Below, piece after piece: positions 8,452-18,318 of a DNA stretch of 64,000 nucleotides. The translations under genes and the position numbers were made by a program. Numbering within the stretch: position 1 is the stretch's first letter; each line of letters starts with the position of its first letter. The notes beneath the pieces are model-generated. The model ran no database searches and was not told where the DNA came from. It saw only the letters and a list, made by a program, of their open reading frames with translations. The DNA comes from Streptomyces sp. KL109B (GTDB lineage Bacteria; Actinomycetota; Actinomycetes; Streptomycetales; Streptomycetaceae): NCBI RefSeq assembly GCF_030766935.1, contig NZ_JASERL010000018.1:62001-126000 (forward strand), given 5' to 3'.

Positions 8452-9200
8452 CAGGGCCAGGCGGATGTGAAGTCCGGTTCCTCCGCGCCCACGTAGCGGG
8501 CACACGCGTCCGTCAGCGACTCCAGCAGCGTCAGCGGGTCCGGGAGCGGATGCTCCGGACCCCGCACCCAGAACACCGACCGCTCACCCGGCAACCTGGC
8601 CGGCGGCACCAGCACGTACGACCCACGGCAGTGCCACCGCATGCCGGGGTGCTCGTCCATGGTCTCGGGATGGCAGTCCAGTTCGCAGGGCCACCACTCG
8701 TCCTCCTGGTCCGGCGTCCCCCGCGTCGCGGTGAAGAAGAGCATCCGGTCGCCGCCGGACTCGGCGACGGGGCCGACCTCGATCCCGGCGGCGAGGAGCC
8801 GCTCCAGCGCCTCGTGCCCGGCCTCCGCCGGAACGTCGAGGACGTCGTGGACCATGCCTGTCGCGGTGATGAAGTTGGCCTGCGGCTGATGTCTCGCCCA
8901 GCGCTCGATCTGCGCGCGGTCCGTCGTGGACTGCGTCTGCCAGGCGAAGGAGACGGGGTGCCTGCCGGGGGTCGGACAGCCGACGCGGTTGCAGGAACAC
9001 CGGTAGTCGGAGGGGTAGGCGGCCGGGGCGAGCGGGAAGCCGGCGGCAGCGGCGGCGAGCAGCAGGCCCTCGCGGTCCGCGTCGGTGGTGCCGGTGTCCT
9101 TCGGGCCGCGCGCGGCCCTCAGCCACCGTGAGACCAGGCCGAATCCCCCGGTTTTCCGCTCAGGCTGTCCGCCGAATCGGCGGCCCTGCTCCGCGCCCAT
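8451..9200 (-). CDS. Bifunctional primase/polymerase (Prim-Pol)-like protein
   Basis: 249 residues resembling the N-terminal Prim-Pol domain found alone in many actinobacterial chromosomal proteins. Visible: a zinc-knuckle-like cluster RCSCNRVGCPTPGRHPV followed by FAWQTQSTTD, the usual start of this domain, and a short acidic segment. The catalytic DxD of active Prim-Pol enzymes is not clear (VLDVPAEAG takes that place), so activity is doubtful. ATG 9200 follows GAGGGG by 4 nt; an ATG at 9215 is in frame. Confidence 0.7.
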   Translation of the reverse strand: MGAEQGRRFGGQPERKTGGFGLVSRWLRAARGPKDTGTTDADREGLLLAAAAAGFPLAPAAYPSDYRCSCNRVGCPTPGRHPVSFAWQTQSTTDRAQIERWARHQPQANFITATGMVHDVLDVPAEAGHEALERLLAAGIEVGPVAESGGDRMLFFTATRGTPDQEDEWWPCELDCHPETMDEHPGMRWHCRGSYVLVPPARLPGERSVFWVRGPEHPLPDPLTLLESLTDACARYVGAEEPDFTSAWP

Positions 9201-9338
9201 CAATCCCCTCACCATCGCCGTCGTGCCGAGTCCAGATGAACCTTGGACCAAAAGTGTCCCACCATCCTGCGCCCCGGGGGGCCACAGTCCACATCCGGGG
9301 TACGTGAGGGGGCTTTCGCCGGGGTTCCAGCCGCGGTT

Positions 9339-9968
9339 CTAGCCGCGCGGGCGGGCGCTGATGCCGTACAGGACGTACTCGACGAGCCGGTCCGCGTACG
9401 TGTGGGTGAGCGGGCCCGTCTCCTGGAGCCAGCGCTGGGCGAGCGGTCCGGAGAACAGGTCGCGGGCGATCAGGGGGTCGACGTCGGCGCGGACGTCGCC
9501 CGCGCCCTGGGCGTCGCGCAGCCGGGCCGCGTACAGGTCGAGTCCGGGCATGAGGAGCTTTCCGACGAATTCCTGGGCGAACTCCCGGTTGGCGACGCCC
9601 TCGGCGGCGAGCGCGCGGGCGGGGGCGTCGAAGCGGGGGTCGTTCAGCTCATCGACGGTGGCGCGGAGCACCAGCTTGAGGTCGGCCTCCAGGTCGCCGC
9701 TGTCGGGGAGGGAGGCCGGGTTGAGGGGGACGTCGGGGTGGTGCTCGGCGGCGGCTTCCTGGTTCTGCTCGTTGAGGTCGATGAATGCCTCCATCAGGAC
9801 CTCGGCCTTCGAGCCCCACCATCGGTAGATCGTCTGCTTGCCGACACCGGCCCGCGCGGCGATGCCCTCGATGGTCGTGCGCGGGTATCCGATCTCTCCT
9901 ACGAGGTCGAGGGCGGCGTCGTAGATCGCGCGGCGGGAACGTTCGCTGCGGCGGGTGGAGTCAGGCAT
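9339..9968 (-). CDS. TetR-family transcriptional regulator
   Basis: 209 residues. The N-terminal helix-turn-helix reads TTIEGIAARAGVGKQTIYRW, followed by the KAEVLMEAF linker typical of TetR proteins. The C-terminal ligand domain resembles the TetR_C family of solo regulators. On the minus strand TACATT (9975-9980) lies 6 nt before the ATG with no Shine-Dalgarno, so the mRNA is probably leaderless. Divergent from the DDAH-like gene, with a palindrome between; autoregulation and control of that gene are likely. Confidence 0.9.
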   Translation of the reverse strand: MPDSTRRSERSRRAIYDAALDLVGEIGYPRTTIEGIAARAGVGKQTIYRWWGSKAEVLMEAFIDLNEQNQEAAAEHHPDVPLNPASLPDSGDLEADLKLVLRATVDELNDPRFDAPARALAAEGVANREFAQEFVGKLLMPGLDLYAARLRDAQGAGDVRADVDPLIARDLFSGPLAQRWLQETGPLTHTYADRLVEYVLYGISARPRG

Positions 9969-9989
9969 GCGTCGAATGTAGCAGCGGGG

Positions 9990-10006
9990 CGAGACGCCGC
10001 GTCTCG
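9990..10006. promoter_or_regulatory. Palindrome in the TetR/DDAH intergenic region
   Basis: CGAGACG-CCG-CGTCTCG, a perfect 17-bp dyad 22 bp upstream of the leaderless TetR start, overlapping its promoter. A weaker dyad GAACC-N8-GGTTC lies at 10021-10038. Either could be the operator of the adjacent TetR protein. Confidence 0.5.
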
Positions 10007-10110
10007 ACCGTCCGCTCCGCGAACCACCCGATCGGTTCACAGCCGCCACGGCCACCCTGACCGCACCATGGGCGCAAGCGAACAACCTACGCGGTCGTGA
10101 GGAGCCCTCA

Positions 10111-10932
10111 TTGCCCAGTTCCAGGCCCAGTTCAAGGCCCAGGCGGTACCTGATGTGCCCACCAACGCACTTCAAGGTCACGTACTCGATCAACCCGTGG
10201 ATGGATCCGACGAAACCCGTCGACGTCCCGCTCGCCCTCGCCCAGTGGGAGGACCTGGTCGGCCGCTACCGCGCGCTCGGCCACACCGTCGAACTGCTCG
10301 ACCCGCGCCCCGGACTGCCGGACATGGTGTTCGCGGCGAACGGCGCGACCGTGGTGGACGGGCGGGTGCTCGGCGCCAGGTTCGCGCACCCGGAGCGGGA
10401 GGGGGAGGCGGCCGCGCACCTGGAGTGGTTCCGGGCGCACGGTTACGCCGAAGTGCACGAGCCGGTGCACGTCAACGAGGGCGAGGGCGACTTCGCCGTC
10501 ACCGCGTCCTACGTGCTCGCGGGGCGCGGCTTCAGGGCCTCGCCGTTGTCGCACGGGGAGGCGCAGGAGTGGTTCGGGCGGCCGGTGATCGGGCTCGATC
10601 TGGTCGACCCGCGCTTCTACCACCTGGACACGGCGCTGGCGGTGCTCGACGACGAGGCCGACGCCGTCATGTATTACCCGGGGGCGTTCTCGGCGGGGAG
10701 CCGGGCGGCGCTGCGGAAGCTCTTTCCCGACGCGTTGATCGCCTCCGAGGCGGATGCGGTGGCCTTCGGCCTGAACGCGGTGTCGGACGGGCGGAATGTG
10801 GTGTTGCCGCAGGGGGCGGTGGGGTTGTTCGGGGTGTTGCGGGGGCGGGGGTTCGTGCCGGTGGGGATGGATTTGGGCGAGTTGTTGAAGGGGGGCGGGA
10901 GCGTGAAGTGCTGCACCCTTGAGCTCCGGTAA
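10111..10932 (+). CDS. ddaH: Dimethylarginine dimethylaminohydrolase-like amidinohydrolase
   Basis: 273-residue member of the guanidino-group-modifying superfamily; DDAH splits N-methylated arginine to citrulline and methylamine. Catalytic residues visible: Cys267 (VKCCTLEL), His171 (FYHLDT) and the acidic NEGEGDF. The TTG start at 10111 is supported by GAGGAG at 10099-10104; an internal ATG at 10152 would remove part of the first strand. It is divergent from a TetR regulator. An arginine deiminase-like or unassigned amidinohydrolase role is also possible. Confidence 0.85.
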   Translation: MPSSRPSSRPRRYLMCPPTHFKVTYSINPWMDPTKPVDVPLALAQWEDLVGRYRALGHTVELLDPRPGLPDMVFAANGATVVDGRVLGARFAHPEREGEAAAHLEWFRAHGYAEVHEPVHVNEGEGDFAVTASYVLAGRGFRASPLSHGEAQEWFGRPVIGLDLVDPRFYHLDTALAVLDDEADAVMYYPGAFSAGSRAALRKLFPDALIASEADAVAFGLNAVSDGRNVVLPQGAVGLFGVLRGRGFVPVGMDLGELLKGGGSVKCCTLELR

Positions 10933-11089
10933 ATCAAGCCCCTGCGGCCCAGTAAGCCCCTGCGGCGATTGAGCAGGCGGCTCCCGCAATCCAAGCCCCT
11001 GCGGCGATTGAGCAGACGGCTCCCGGGGCTGGTGCCTCGGGGCGCTGCCCCGGACTCCGCTCCTCAATCGCCGGCGGGGCTTGATTTAC
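10933..11089. repeat. Cluster of gene-end repeats (copies 4-7)
   Basis: Three 5'-truncated plus-strand copies (AAGCCCCTGCGGC...) in tandem, followed by one full minus-strand copy. The plus copies keep GGCGATTGAGCAG but lose the GGGGTCCGGGGC half. The minus copy encodes the end of the Rsm22-like protein. Confidence 0.8.
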
Positions 11090-12083
11090 CGGCACCGTGG
11101 GGCCACCCATCGCCCCAATCCACCTTGCGGGCATCCCGGTACGCCGCACCGTGCCGCTTGGTCACCGTGGCCCGGCGGAGACGGCCCTCCGCCTCGCAGA
11201 GGTCGAGCAACACCTGCCCCTTGCGGAGCTGAGGCTTGCGGACGACCCGGGCCGACGCCGGATCCACCGCGGAGCGACTCGCCGCGACGTAGGAGAACTT
11301 CTCGTCCTCGTACGCCAGGGAGCCGCCCTTGACCTGGCGGTGCAGGGACGAGCGGGCGACCCGCGCCGAGAAGTGGCACCAGTCCGTGCCGGGCACGATG
11401 GGGCACGCCGCGCTGTGCGGGCAGGGCGCGGCCACCCGGAAGCCCGCCGCGATCAGGCGTTCGCGGGCCTCGATGACGCGGGCGTAGCCGTCCGGGGTGC
11501 CGGGTTCGATGATCACCACGGAGCCCGTGGCGGCGGCGGCCTCCGCGGCGGCGTCGACGACGGTCGCACGGTCGGCCTCGGTCAGTTCCTTCAGGACGTA
11601 GGAGACGGTGACGAGGTCGGCGGCCGGGGCGTCCGCCACCCCGACGCGGCCGCGCTCCCAGCGTACGGAACGCTTCAACTCCGGTTCGGCGGCGGCCAGT
11701 TCACGCCCGAGGTCGAGCGCGGGCTGCGACCAGTCGAGGACCGTGGTGGGGCGCTCCCCCGCCCACACGTCCCGCGCCGCCCACACCGCCGCGCCGGTGC
11801 CTCCGCCGATGTCCAGGTGACCGGCGGGTTCCGGGACGCCGGCGTCGTCGAGCGCGGCGAGCGAGGAGCGCACCGCCGCGAACGTGGCCGGCATCCGGTA
11901 CGCCGCGTACGCCACGACGTCCGCCCGCTCGCGCAGGATCGGGGCGTCGGTCGGGGTGGTGCCCCGGTAGTTCGCGATCAGCCGGTCGACGGCCTTGGCC
12001 GCCTGTGTGGGCGGGAGGCCGTCGACGAGTGCGGCGAGGGCGGAGCGGAGGGTGTCGGAGGGCGACTGGAGCGGGGCGTTCAC
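11064..12083 (-). CDS. Rsm22-type SAM-dependent methyltransferase
   Basis: 339 residues, like the mitochondrial ribosome-associated Rsm22/METTL17 family. The SAM-binding loop is HLDIGGGTGAA, with LDWSQPAL as motif II. A cysteine-rich segment CPHSAACP...WCHF plus a later Cys (DLCEAEG) matches the Fe-S ligands described for METTL17/Rsm22. On the minus strand TAGAAT (12090-12095) lies 6 nt before the GTG start, so it is probably leaderless. The last residues SSPAGD come from the gene-end repeat. Predicted role: small-subunit ribosome assembly, by family only. Confidence 0.86.
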   Translation of the reverse strand: MNAPLQSPSDTLRSALAALVDGLPPTQAAKAVDRLIANYRGTTPTDAPILRERADVVAYAAYRMPATFAAVRSSLAALDDAGVPEPAGHLDIGGGTGAAVWAARDVWAGERPTTVLDWSQPALDLGRELAAAEPELKRSVRWERGRVGVADAPAADLVTVSYVLKELTEADRATVVDAAAEAAAATGSVVIIEPGTPDGYARVIEARERLIAAGFRVAAPCPHSAACPIVPGTDWCHFSARVARSSLHRQVKGGSLAYEDEKFSYVAASRSAVDPASARVVRKPQLRKGQVLLDLCEAEGRLRRATVTKRHGAAYRDARKVDWGDGWPHGAGKSSPAGD

Positions 12084-12103
12084 CCCACGATTCTACGGAG
12101 GGC

Positions 12104-13228
12104 TCAGATCACGGCTCGCGCCAGCCGCGTCCCCGCCGCCACGCGCGGCGCGTTGTCGGGGCCCCGGCGCCGCGGGTGCACGGTGTTGGCGAGCAGCACC
12201 AGGAACGTGTCCGTCGCCGGGTCGATCACCAGCGACGTCCCCGTGAACCCGGTGTGGCCCGCCGCGCCGCGTCCCGCCAGCTCGCCCATGAACCACGGCT
12301 GGTCGACGCGGAAGCCGAGGCCCGGCGCCGCCAGCATCAGGTCGACGAAGTCGGGGCCGAGGATGCGGGCCGTGCCGTACGAGCCGCCGCTCAGCAGCGC
12401 CCGGCAGAGCACCGCCAGGTCGTACGCCGTGGAGAACAGGCCCGCGTGCCCGGCCACGCCGCCGAGCGCCCACGCGTTCTCGTCGTGCACCTCGCCGCGC
12501 AGCATGCCCCGGTCGGCCTTGCCCCAGGGGCGGCGCTGGTCCTCGGTGGCGGCGGCGTCGGGGCGCGGCCCGTAGGACGTGGCGGTCATGCCGAGGGGGC
12601 GGGTGATGCCCTCGCGGACCAGGACGTCGAGGGGGCGGCCGGTGACGCGTTCCAGGACCTGCTGGAGGAGCAGCATGTTCAGGTCGGAGTAGAGGTACTG
12701 GCCCGGCGGGGAGGAGGGTTCCTCCGCGCGCAGCAGGTCCGTGCGGGAGGCCGCGTCCTTGGCGTCGTACAGCGGGAGTTCGGGGCGCAGGCCCGAGGTG
12801 TGGGTGAGGAGTTCGCGGATCGTGATGCCGTGCCGGGCGGCGGCCGTGAGCTCGGGAACGTACGCGCCGACCTTCGCGTCGATGCCGAGTCTGCCGCGCT
12901 CGATCTGCTGCACGGCGGCGATCGAGGTGCAGAGTTTGGTGAGGGAGGCGAGGTCGAAGGGGGTGTTGGCCGTCATGGGGACGCGGGCGACCGGCGGCAG
13001 CTCGACGCCCGTGTCCTGCGTCTCGTCGTACGCCGCGTAGCGCACCGCCCAGCCGCAGGCCGCCTCCGCCGCGATCACCGGGCCGCGGCCCGCGAGCAGC
13101 ACGGCCCCTGCGCACCAGGGCGTCGGCCCTTCGGGCAGCCGGCGCACGTCGGAGACGAGTCCGGCGAGCTGCCGGGCGTCGAGGCCCGCCCGCTCGGGGG
13201 TGCCGTGGCGCAGTCTTGGCGCGTTCAG
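12104..13228 (-). CDS. Serine hydrolase (class C beta-lactamase-like), CTG start
   Basis: 374 residues of the beta-lactamase/esterase serine hydrolase family. Ser95-x-x-Lys98 (SLTK) is the nucleophile motif, YSDLN (180-184) the second motif, and HTGFTGT the KTG equivalent. No ATG, GTG or TTG opens the frame near the homologous start. The best candidate is a CTG at 13228 whose last bases overlap the TGA of the upstream exporter (CTGA), after GGGGGAGG. A GTG about 27 codons inside would cut conserved sequence. Translational coupling with the exporter is likely. No signal peptide, so probably cytoplasmic; substrate unknown. Confidence 0.82.
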   Translation of the reverse strand: MNAPRLRHGTPERAGLDARQLAGLVSDVRRLPEGPTPWCAGAVLLAGRGPVIAAEAACGWAVRYAAYDETQDTGVELPPVARVPMTANTPFDLASLTKLCTSIAAVQQIERGRLGIDAKVGAYVPELTAAARHGITIRELLTHTSGLRPELPLYDAKDAASRTDLLRAEEPSSPPGQYLYSDLNMLLLQQVLERVTGRPLDVLVREGITRPLGMTATSYGPRPDAAATEDQRRPWGKADRGMLRGEVHDENAWALGGVAGHAGLFSTAYDLAVLCRALLSGGSYGTARILGPDFVDLMLAAPGLGFRVDQPWFMGELAGRGAAGHTGFTGTSLVIDPATDTFLVLLANTVHPRRRGPDNAPRVAAGTRLARAVI

Positions 13229-14586
13229 CGTGTGGTCACCTCCCCCGCCGCCTCGCTGCTCCTGCGCTGCCGCCAGGGGCGGCACAGGGTCACGAACGCG
13301 AGGGCCGCGACGAGTCCGCTGGCGAGCTGGACGAGCGCCATCGGCACGGCCGTGTGCTCGCCCGCGATGCCGACGAGCGGGGATGCGATGGCGCCGATCA
13401 GGAACGAGGCCGTGCCGAGCAGCGCGGAGGCGGATCCCGCCGCGTGCGGGGTGCGCATGAGGGCGAGGGCGTTGGTGTTGGGCGTGGTGAGGGCCATCGA
13501 CGCCATGAGGATGAAGAGGCCGGTGGCGATGGGCGCGAGGCCGAGCTCCTCGGGGCTCCCGAAGACACCGGTCGCGGCGAGGAGCAGGAAGCCGGCGGCG
13601 AGGACGACGAGGGTGAGGCCGATGCCGAGCACCTTGTCGAGGTTGACGCGGCCGACGAGGATCTTGCCGTTGAGCTGGCCGACCGCGATCAGGCCGATCG
13701 AGTTGAGGCCGAAGAGGAGGCTGAACGTCTGCGGGGACGCCCCGTAGATCTCCTGGATGACGAAGGGGCTGGCGCTCACGTACGCGAAGAGCGCGGCGAA
13801 CGCGAAGCCGCCGACGAGCGTGTAGCCGAGGAAGACGCGGTCGGCGAGGAGCCCGCGCATGGTGCGCAGCGCGGCGACCGTGCCGCCGCCGTGCCGCCGC
13901 TCGGGCGCGAGGGTCTCCGGCAGGAACTTCCACACGACGGCGGTGAGCGCGATGCCGATGAAGGTGAGCACGACGAAGACGCCGCGCCAGTCGGTGAACC
14001 GCAGGACCTGGCCGCCGATGAGCGGCGCGACGATCGGGGCGATGCCGGAGATCAGCATCAGGGACGAGAAGAAGCGGGCCATCGCGACCCCGTCGTACAG
14101 GTCGCGGACCACCGCCCGCGCGATCACGATGCCCGCCGAGCCCGCGAGGCCCTGGAGCAGCCGGAAGGCGATGAGGAGGGCGGCGTTCGGCGCGAAGGCG
14201 CAGATCGCGGTGGCGACGATGTAGATCAGCAGGCCGACGATCAGCGGCCTGCGGCGGCCCCACTTGTCGCTCATCGGGCCGACCACGAGCTGCCCGAGCG
14301 CCATGCCGGTCAGGCACGCGGTGAGGGTGAGCTGGGCGGTGGCCGCCGAGGAGTGCAGGGAGCCGGTGACCTCCGGGAGCGCCGGGAGGTACATGTCCAT
14401 GGACAGCGGCGGTACGGCGGTGAGCCCGCCGAGGATGAAGGTGACGAGGAGTCCGGCTCCGGCGCCGACCGCCGCCTTGGGTACGGGAGTTGGGGCTCCG
14501 CGGCGGGCCGCGTCCCTGGCGGTCACGTCCTCACCGGTCGCGCTCTCCCCCGTGGTGTTCCCGGTGGAACATCCGCTGTCCTTCAT
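13225..14586 (-). CDS. Bcr/CflA-type MFS drug exporter
   Basis: 453 residues, 12 predicted membrane helices, preceded by a 35-residue cytoplasmic tail. Signatures: DMYLPALPE near helix 1, SDKWGRRRPL (motif A) and RLLQGLAGSAG (motif C), as in Bcr/CflA proton-coupled exporters. GAGGGG lies upstream of the ATG. Its stop codon overlaps the start of the serine hydrolase gene, suggesting one operon. Exported compound unknown. Confidence 0.9.
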   Translation of the reverse strand: MKDSGCSTGNTTGESATGEDVTARDAARRGAPTPVPKAAVGAGAGLLVTFILGGLTAVPPLSMDMYLPALPEVTGSLHSSAATAQLTLTACLTGMALGQLVVGPMSDKWGRRRPLIVGLLIYIVATAICAFAPNAALLIAFRLLQGLAGSAGIVIARAVVRDLYDGVAMARFFSSLMLISGIAPIVAPLIGGQVLRFTDWRGVFVVLTFIGIALTAVVWKFLPETLAPERRHGGGTVAALRTMRGLLADRVFLGYTLVGGFAFAALFAYVSASPFVIQEIYGASPQTFSLLFGLNSIGLIAVGQLNGKILVGRVNLDKVLGIGLTLVVLAAGFLLLAATGVFGSPEELGLAPIATGLFILMASMALTTPNTNALALMRTPHAAGSASALLGTASFLIGAIASPLVGIAGEHTAVPMALVQLASGLVAALAFVTLCRPWRQRRSSEAAGEVTTR

Positions 14587-14693
14587 CCCGCTGCCCCTCG
14601 TTCCCTTTCGTCTCTCCCGGCCGTCTGTGCGATTCCCTATGCTCTCAGCTCGGCGGAGTGACCGGGAACAACATCAGGAATGGGTGGGGCACG

Positions 14694-15686
14694 GTGGTGG
14701 AGCGGGTGCGCTGGGGAATTCTCGCGACGGGCGGGATCGCCGCGTCGTTCACGGCGGATCTGCTCGATCTGCCGGACGCCGAGGTGGTGGCGGTGGCCTC
14801 GCGCCGGGAGACCTCGGCGAAGGCGTTCGCGGAGCGCTTCGGGATCGAGCGGGCGTACGGCGACTGGGCCGCGCTCGCGGCGGACGAGGACGTGGACGTC
14901 GTGTACGTCGCGACGCCGCACGCCGCGCACCGGGAGGCGGCCGGGCTCTGCCTGGAGGCGGGCCGCCCGGTGCTGTGCGAGAAGGCGTTCGCGCTGAACG
15001 CGCGGGAGGCGGCGGAGCTTGTGACGCTGGCGCGCTCGCGGGGCCTGTTCCTGATGGAGGCCATGTGGATGTACTGCCATCCGCTGGTGCGGCGCATGAG
15101 GGCGCTGATCGACGACGGGGCGATCGGTGAAGTGCGCACTGTGCAGGCCGACTTCGGTCTTGCCGGTCCCTTCCCGCCCGCGCACCGGCTGCGGGATCCG
15201 GCGCAGGGCGGCGGCGCGCTGCTGGACCTCGGGGTGTATCCGGTGTCGTTCGCGCAGCTGCTGCTCGGGGAGCCGTCCGGTGTGCTGGCGTCGGCGCAGC
15301 TCTCGGAGGAGGGCGTCGACCTCCAGACCGGGATGGTGCTCTCGTGGGAGGGCGGCGCCCGCGCGCTGCTGCACTGCGCGATCAACGCCGGTACGGGGGT
15401 GACCGCTTCGGTCACCGGCTCCGCCGGGCGGATCGACGTACCGGCCGGTTTCTTCGCCCCGGAGCGGTTCGTGCTGCACCGGGACGGCCGGGACCCGGAG
15501 GAGTTCGTGACGGCGCCCGAGGACGGTCCGCACGACTCGATGCGGCACGAGGCGATCGAGGTGATGCGGCGGATCCGGGCGGGCGACACGGAGTCGCCGC
15601 TGGTGCCCCTTGAGGGTTCGCTCGCCGTGATGCGGACGCTCGACACCGTCAGGGAACGGGTCGGCGTCCGCTATCCCGGCGAGTAG
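14694..15686 (+). CDS. Gfo/Idh/MocA-family oxidoreductase
   Basis: 330-residue NAD(P)-dependent dehydrogenase. Rossmann start RWGILATGGIAASF, cofactor region VYVATPHAAH, and CEKAF with the catalytic Lys; the C-terminal beta-sheet domain follows (MEAMWMY, GALLDLGVYP). Its sequence is closest in character to the trans-dihydrodiol/aldose dehydrogenase-like group. The GTG at 14694 is chosen because WGIL should begin within a few residues; an in-frame GTG at 14658 would add 12 residues. Substrate not assignable. Confidence 0.88.
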   Translation: MVERVRWGILATGGIAASFTADLLDLPDAEVVAVASRRETSAKAFAERFGIERAYGDWAALAADEDVDVVYVATPHAAHREAAGLCLEAGRPVLCEKAFALNAREAAELVTLARSRGLFLMEAMWMYCHPLVRRMRALIDDGAIGEVRTVQADFGLAGPFPPAHRLRDPAQGGGALLDLGVYPVSFAQLLLGEPSGVLASAQLSEEGVDLQTGMVLSWEGGARALLHCAINAGTGVTASVTGSAGRIDVPAGFFAPERFVLHRDGRDPEEFVTAPEDGPHDSMRHEAIEVMRRIRAGDTESPLVPLEGSLAVMRTLDTVRERVGVRYPGE

Positions 15687-15695
15687 TGACCGGAG

Positions 15696-17327
15696 TTACG
15701 CGGGCTTGAGGCCCGGCTCCCCGACGGCCGTCACGAAGGACGCGGCCGTGCTGAGGGCGGCGCCCGGCGTGGTCACGGCGGGCACCGTCTTGAAGTCGGC
15801 GCGGGCCGCTTCCTGCCCCAACTCCACGGTCACGTAGCCGCGTTGACCGTTGTAGTGCTTCATGTGCGGGTTGCGGGCGAGGTATCCGGCCCAGTTGGAC
15901 GGCTTGGCGGCGCCGTCCTTGCCGCTGGTGATCGAGGTCGTCACGATCTCGGTGCCGACGGTGCGCGAGTCCTGGTCGTCGGCGTCCCGCTTGATGTCCA
16001 TGGCGTACGAGACGTGGACGTCGCCGGTGAGGACCATCAGGTTCTCGACGCGGGCGGCGTCGGCGCCCTTCAGGATCCGCTCGCGGGAGGCCGGGTAGCC
16101 GTCCCAGGAGTCCATGGACAGCGTGGTGTTGCCGACGGTGGGACTGTTGCGGCGGGAGAAGGTGACCTGCTGCGGGACGACATTCCACAGCGCCCGCGAG
16201 TCCCGCCAGCCGTCGGTGAGCCAGCGCTCCTGCGTGAAGCCGGGCAGCGTCTGCGAGGCGGCCTCTGACTCGGGCGTCGGCGTCTTCCAGCCGTCGCCGT
16301 TGGCCTGGTCGGTGCGGTACTGGCGGGTGTCGAGGATGTCGAACTGGGCGAGCCTGCCCCAGTGCAGCCGCCGGTAGAGCTTCATGTCGGGGCCGCTCGG
16401 CACCTGCGGGCGGCGCAGCGGCTGGTTCTCCCAGTACGCGCGGTACGCGGCGGCGCGGCGCAGCAGGAACTCCTCGGGCGGGTCGCCGTTCTCGTCGGTG
16501 TCGCCCGCGTAGTTGTTCTCGGTCTCGTGGTCGTCCCAGGTGACGACGAAGGGGTGCGCGGCGTGCGCGGCGCGCAGGTTCTCGTCGGACTTGTAGAGGG
16601 CGTAGCGCAGCCGGTAGTCGTCCAGCGTCATGGTCTCCCGGTTGAAGACGCCGGGCAGGACGCGGTCGGTGTAGTTGCGGGCGCCACCGACGGCCGTGAC
16701 GGCGTACTCGTACAGATAGTCCCCGAGGTGGAAGACGACGTCGACGTCGTCCTCGGCGAGGTGCTGGTACGCGGTGTAGTAGCCGTCGTGGTACGCCTGG
16801 CAGGACACGGCGGCGAGGGTGAGGGCTTCCGCCTGCGCGTGGGTGGCGGGCGCCGTGCGGGTACGGCCCGTCTCGCTCACCCAACTCCCCACCCGGAAGC
16901 GGTAGTAGTACACGCGCCCGGCGGCGAGCTTGTCGACCTCGACGTGCACGGAGTGGTTGTACTCGGGGTGCGCGGTGGTGGTGCCGCGCCGGACGACACG
17001 CCGGAACCGCTCGTCGCTCGCCAGCTCCCACTGCACGTCGACGCGGGCGGCGGGCAGACCGCTGCCGGTCTCGTACGGGGACGGGGCGAGCCGCGTCCAC
17101 AGCAGGACGGAGTCGGGCAGCGGGTCACCGGAGGCGACGCCGAGCGTGAACGGGTCGCTGGTGATCTTCCGGGCGTCGAGCTCGGCGGCGGCCGCGGCGC
17201 CCGCGGTCGGCAGGTTGGTCGCGAAGGCGAGCGCGGCGGCGGCGCCGGTCACGGTGAGGAATCTTCTGCGGCCCAAGTGCTGGGCGACGGCTCGGAGTTC
17301 GGCGGAGTGCTGCGGTATGTGAGGCAT
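15696..17327 (-). CDS. phoD: Alkaline phosphatase D (PhoD), Tat-exported
   Basis: 543 residues; secreted Ca/Fe-dependent phosphodiesterase/phosphomonoesterase. The N-terminus has [10 protein letters not shown] (Arg20-22) and an Ala-rich stretch ending AGAAAAAEL: a Tat signal. Family motifs: [19 protein letters not shown] and LTGDVHVSY, which carry the metal ligands. It is divergent from the SDR gene. I see no clear GTTCACC-type PHO box in the roughly 110 bp upstream, so phosphate control is not shown here. Confidence 0.94.
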   Translation of the reverse strand: MPHIPQHSAELRAVAQHLGRRRFLTVTGAAAALAFATNLPTAGAAAAAELDARKITSDPFTLGVASGDPLPDSVLLWTRLAPSPYETGSGLPAARVDVQWELASDERFRRVVRRGTTTAHPEYNHSVHVEVDKLAAGRVYYYRFRVGSWVSETGRTRTAPATHAQAEALTLAAVSCQAYHDGYYTAYQHLAEDDVDVVFHLGDYLYEYAVTAVGGARNYTDRVLPGVFNRETMTLDDYRLRYALYKSDENLRAAHAAHPFVVTWDDHETENNYAGDTDENGDPPEEFLLRRAAAYRAYWENQPLRRPQVPSGPDMKLYRRLHWGRLAQFDILDTRQYRTDQANGDGWKTPTPESEAASQTLPGFTQERWLTDGWRDSRALWNVVPQQVTFSRRNSPTVGNTTLSMDSWDGYPASRERILKGADAARVENLMVLTGDVHVSYAMDIKRDADDQDSRTVGTEIVTTSITSGKDGAAKPSNWAGYLARNPHMKHYNGQRGYVTVELGQEAARADFKTVPAVTTPGAALSTAASFVTAVGEPGLKPA

Positions 17328-17436
17328 GAAGCGTTATTGCAGTGGCCCGGGACGACGCACTGTCGTCGCGTACACAACAGCCACATGGCGGAGCGATGAT
17401 CTCCGTATGGCCACCCGACCCGTACGCTGCGGCCTC

Positions 17437-18210
17437 ATGAACGCTTCGCAAACGGACGCCACGTCCCGCACCGCCGTCGTCACCGGCGCCGGTTCCGGCA
17501 TCGGCCGGGCCGTCGCACTCGAACTCCTCGGCGCGGGCTGGCGGGTGGCGCTCGCGGGCCGCCGCACCGAGACCCTTGAGGCGACGGCGGCGCTCGCCCC
17601 GGAGGCCGCCGCCGCGCTCGTGGTGCGCGCGGACGTGTCGCGCCCCGAGGACGTCACGGCCCTCTTCGAGACGACGGCCGACCGGTTCGGCCGCCTCGAC
17701 CTGCTCTTCAACAACGCGGGCACGTTCGGCCCCGGCGGCGTGGGCATCGAGGACCTCGATTACGACGCGTGGCGGCAGGTCGTCGACATCAACCTCAACG
17801 GGGCGTTCCTGTGCGCCCAGGCGGCGTTCCGGCACATGAAGGAGCAGGACCCGCAGGGCGGCCGCATCATCAACAACGGCTCCATCTCCGCGCACGCGCC
17901 GCGCCCGCGCTCCATCGCGTACACGACGACGAAGCACGCCATGACCGGCCTGACCAAGTCCCTCTCCCTGGACGGCCGCCCCTACCGGATCGCCTGCGGC
18001 CAGATCGACATCGGCAACGCGGCGACCGACATGACCGAGGTCATGCAGCGCGGCATCCCGCAGGCGAACGGCGAGCTGGCGGCGGAGCCGGTGATGGACG
18101 TCGCGGACGTGGGCCGCACGGTGCGGCACATGGCGGAGCTGCCGCTGGAGGCGAACGTGCAGTTCGCGACGGTCCTCGCGACGAACATGCCGTACATCGG
18201 GCGGGGCTGA
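17437..18210 (+). CDS. Short-chain dehydrogenase/reductase
   Basis: 257-residue classical [11 protein letters not shown] (16-23) binds NAD(P); NNAG is present; catalytic Tyr162 and Lys166 lie in AYTTTK, with Ser in NNGSISA. The ATG at 17437 has TACGCT (17423-17428) 8 nt upstream and no Shine-Dalgarno, a likely leaderless transcript; ATG 17407 is in frame but lies upstream of that -10. Substrate unknown. Confidence 0.9.
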   Translation: MNASQTDATSRTAVVTGAGSGIGRAVALELLGAGWRVALAGRRTETLEATAALAPEAAAALVVRADVSRPEDVTALFETTADRFGRLDLLFNNAGTFGPGGVGIEDLDYDAWRQVVDINLNGAFLCAQAAFRHMKEQDPQGGRIINNGSISAHAPRPRSIAYTTTKHAMTGLTKSLSLDGRPYRIACGQIDIGNAATDMTEVMQRGIPQANGELAAEPVMDVADVGRTVRHMAELPLEANVQFATVLATNMPYIGRG

Positions 18211-18318
18211 TCCACGGCTCCGGCCCTCCCCGCGCGCGGACTTGATCCACTGCACTAGTGTCACTCGAACGGGCCTGCGCACCGCGTGCGGGCCGGACGA
18301 GTACCGGACGGTGAAGTC

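Noticed and set aside
12104-14317. Single 737-residue protein joining the serine hydrolase to an upstream extension
   Set aside because: The extension is Arg-rich out-of-frame translation of the exporter gene; hydrolase homology begins only near 13228.
17340-17436. PHO box upstream of phoD
   Set aside because: No pair of GTTCACC-type 11-bp direct repeats is visible.
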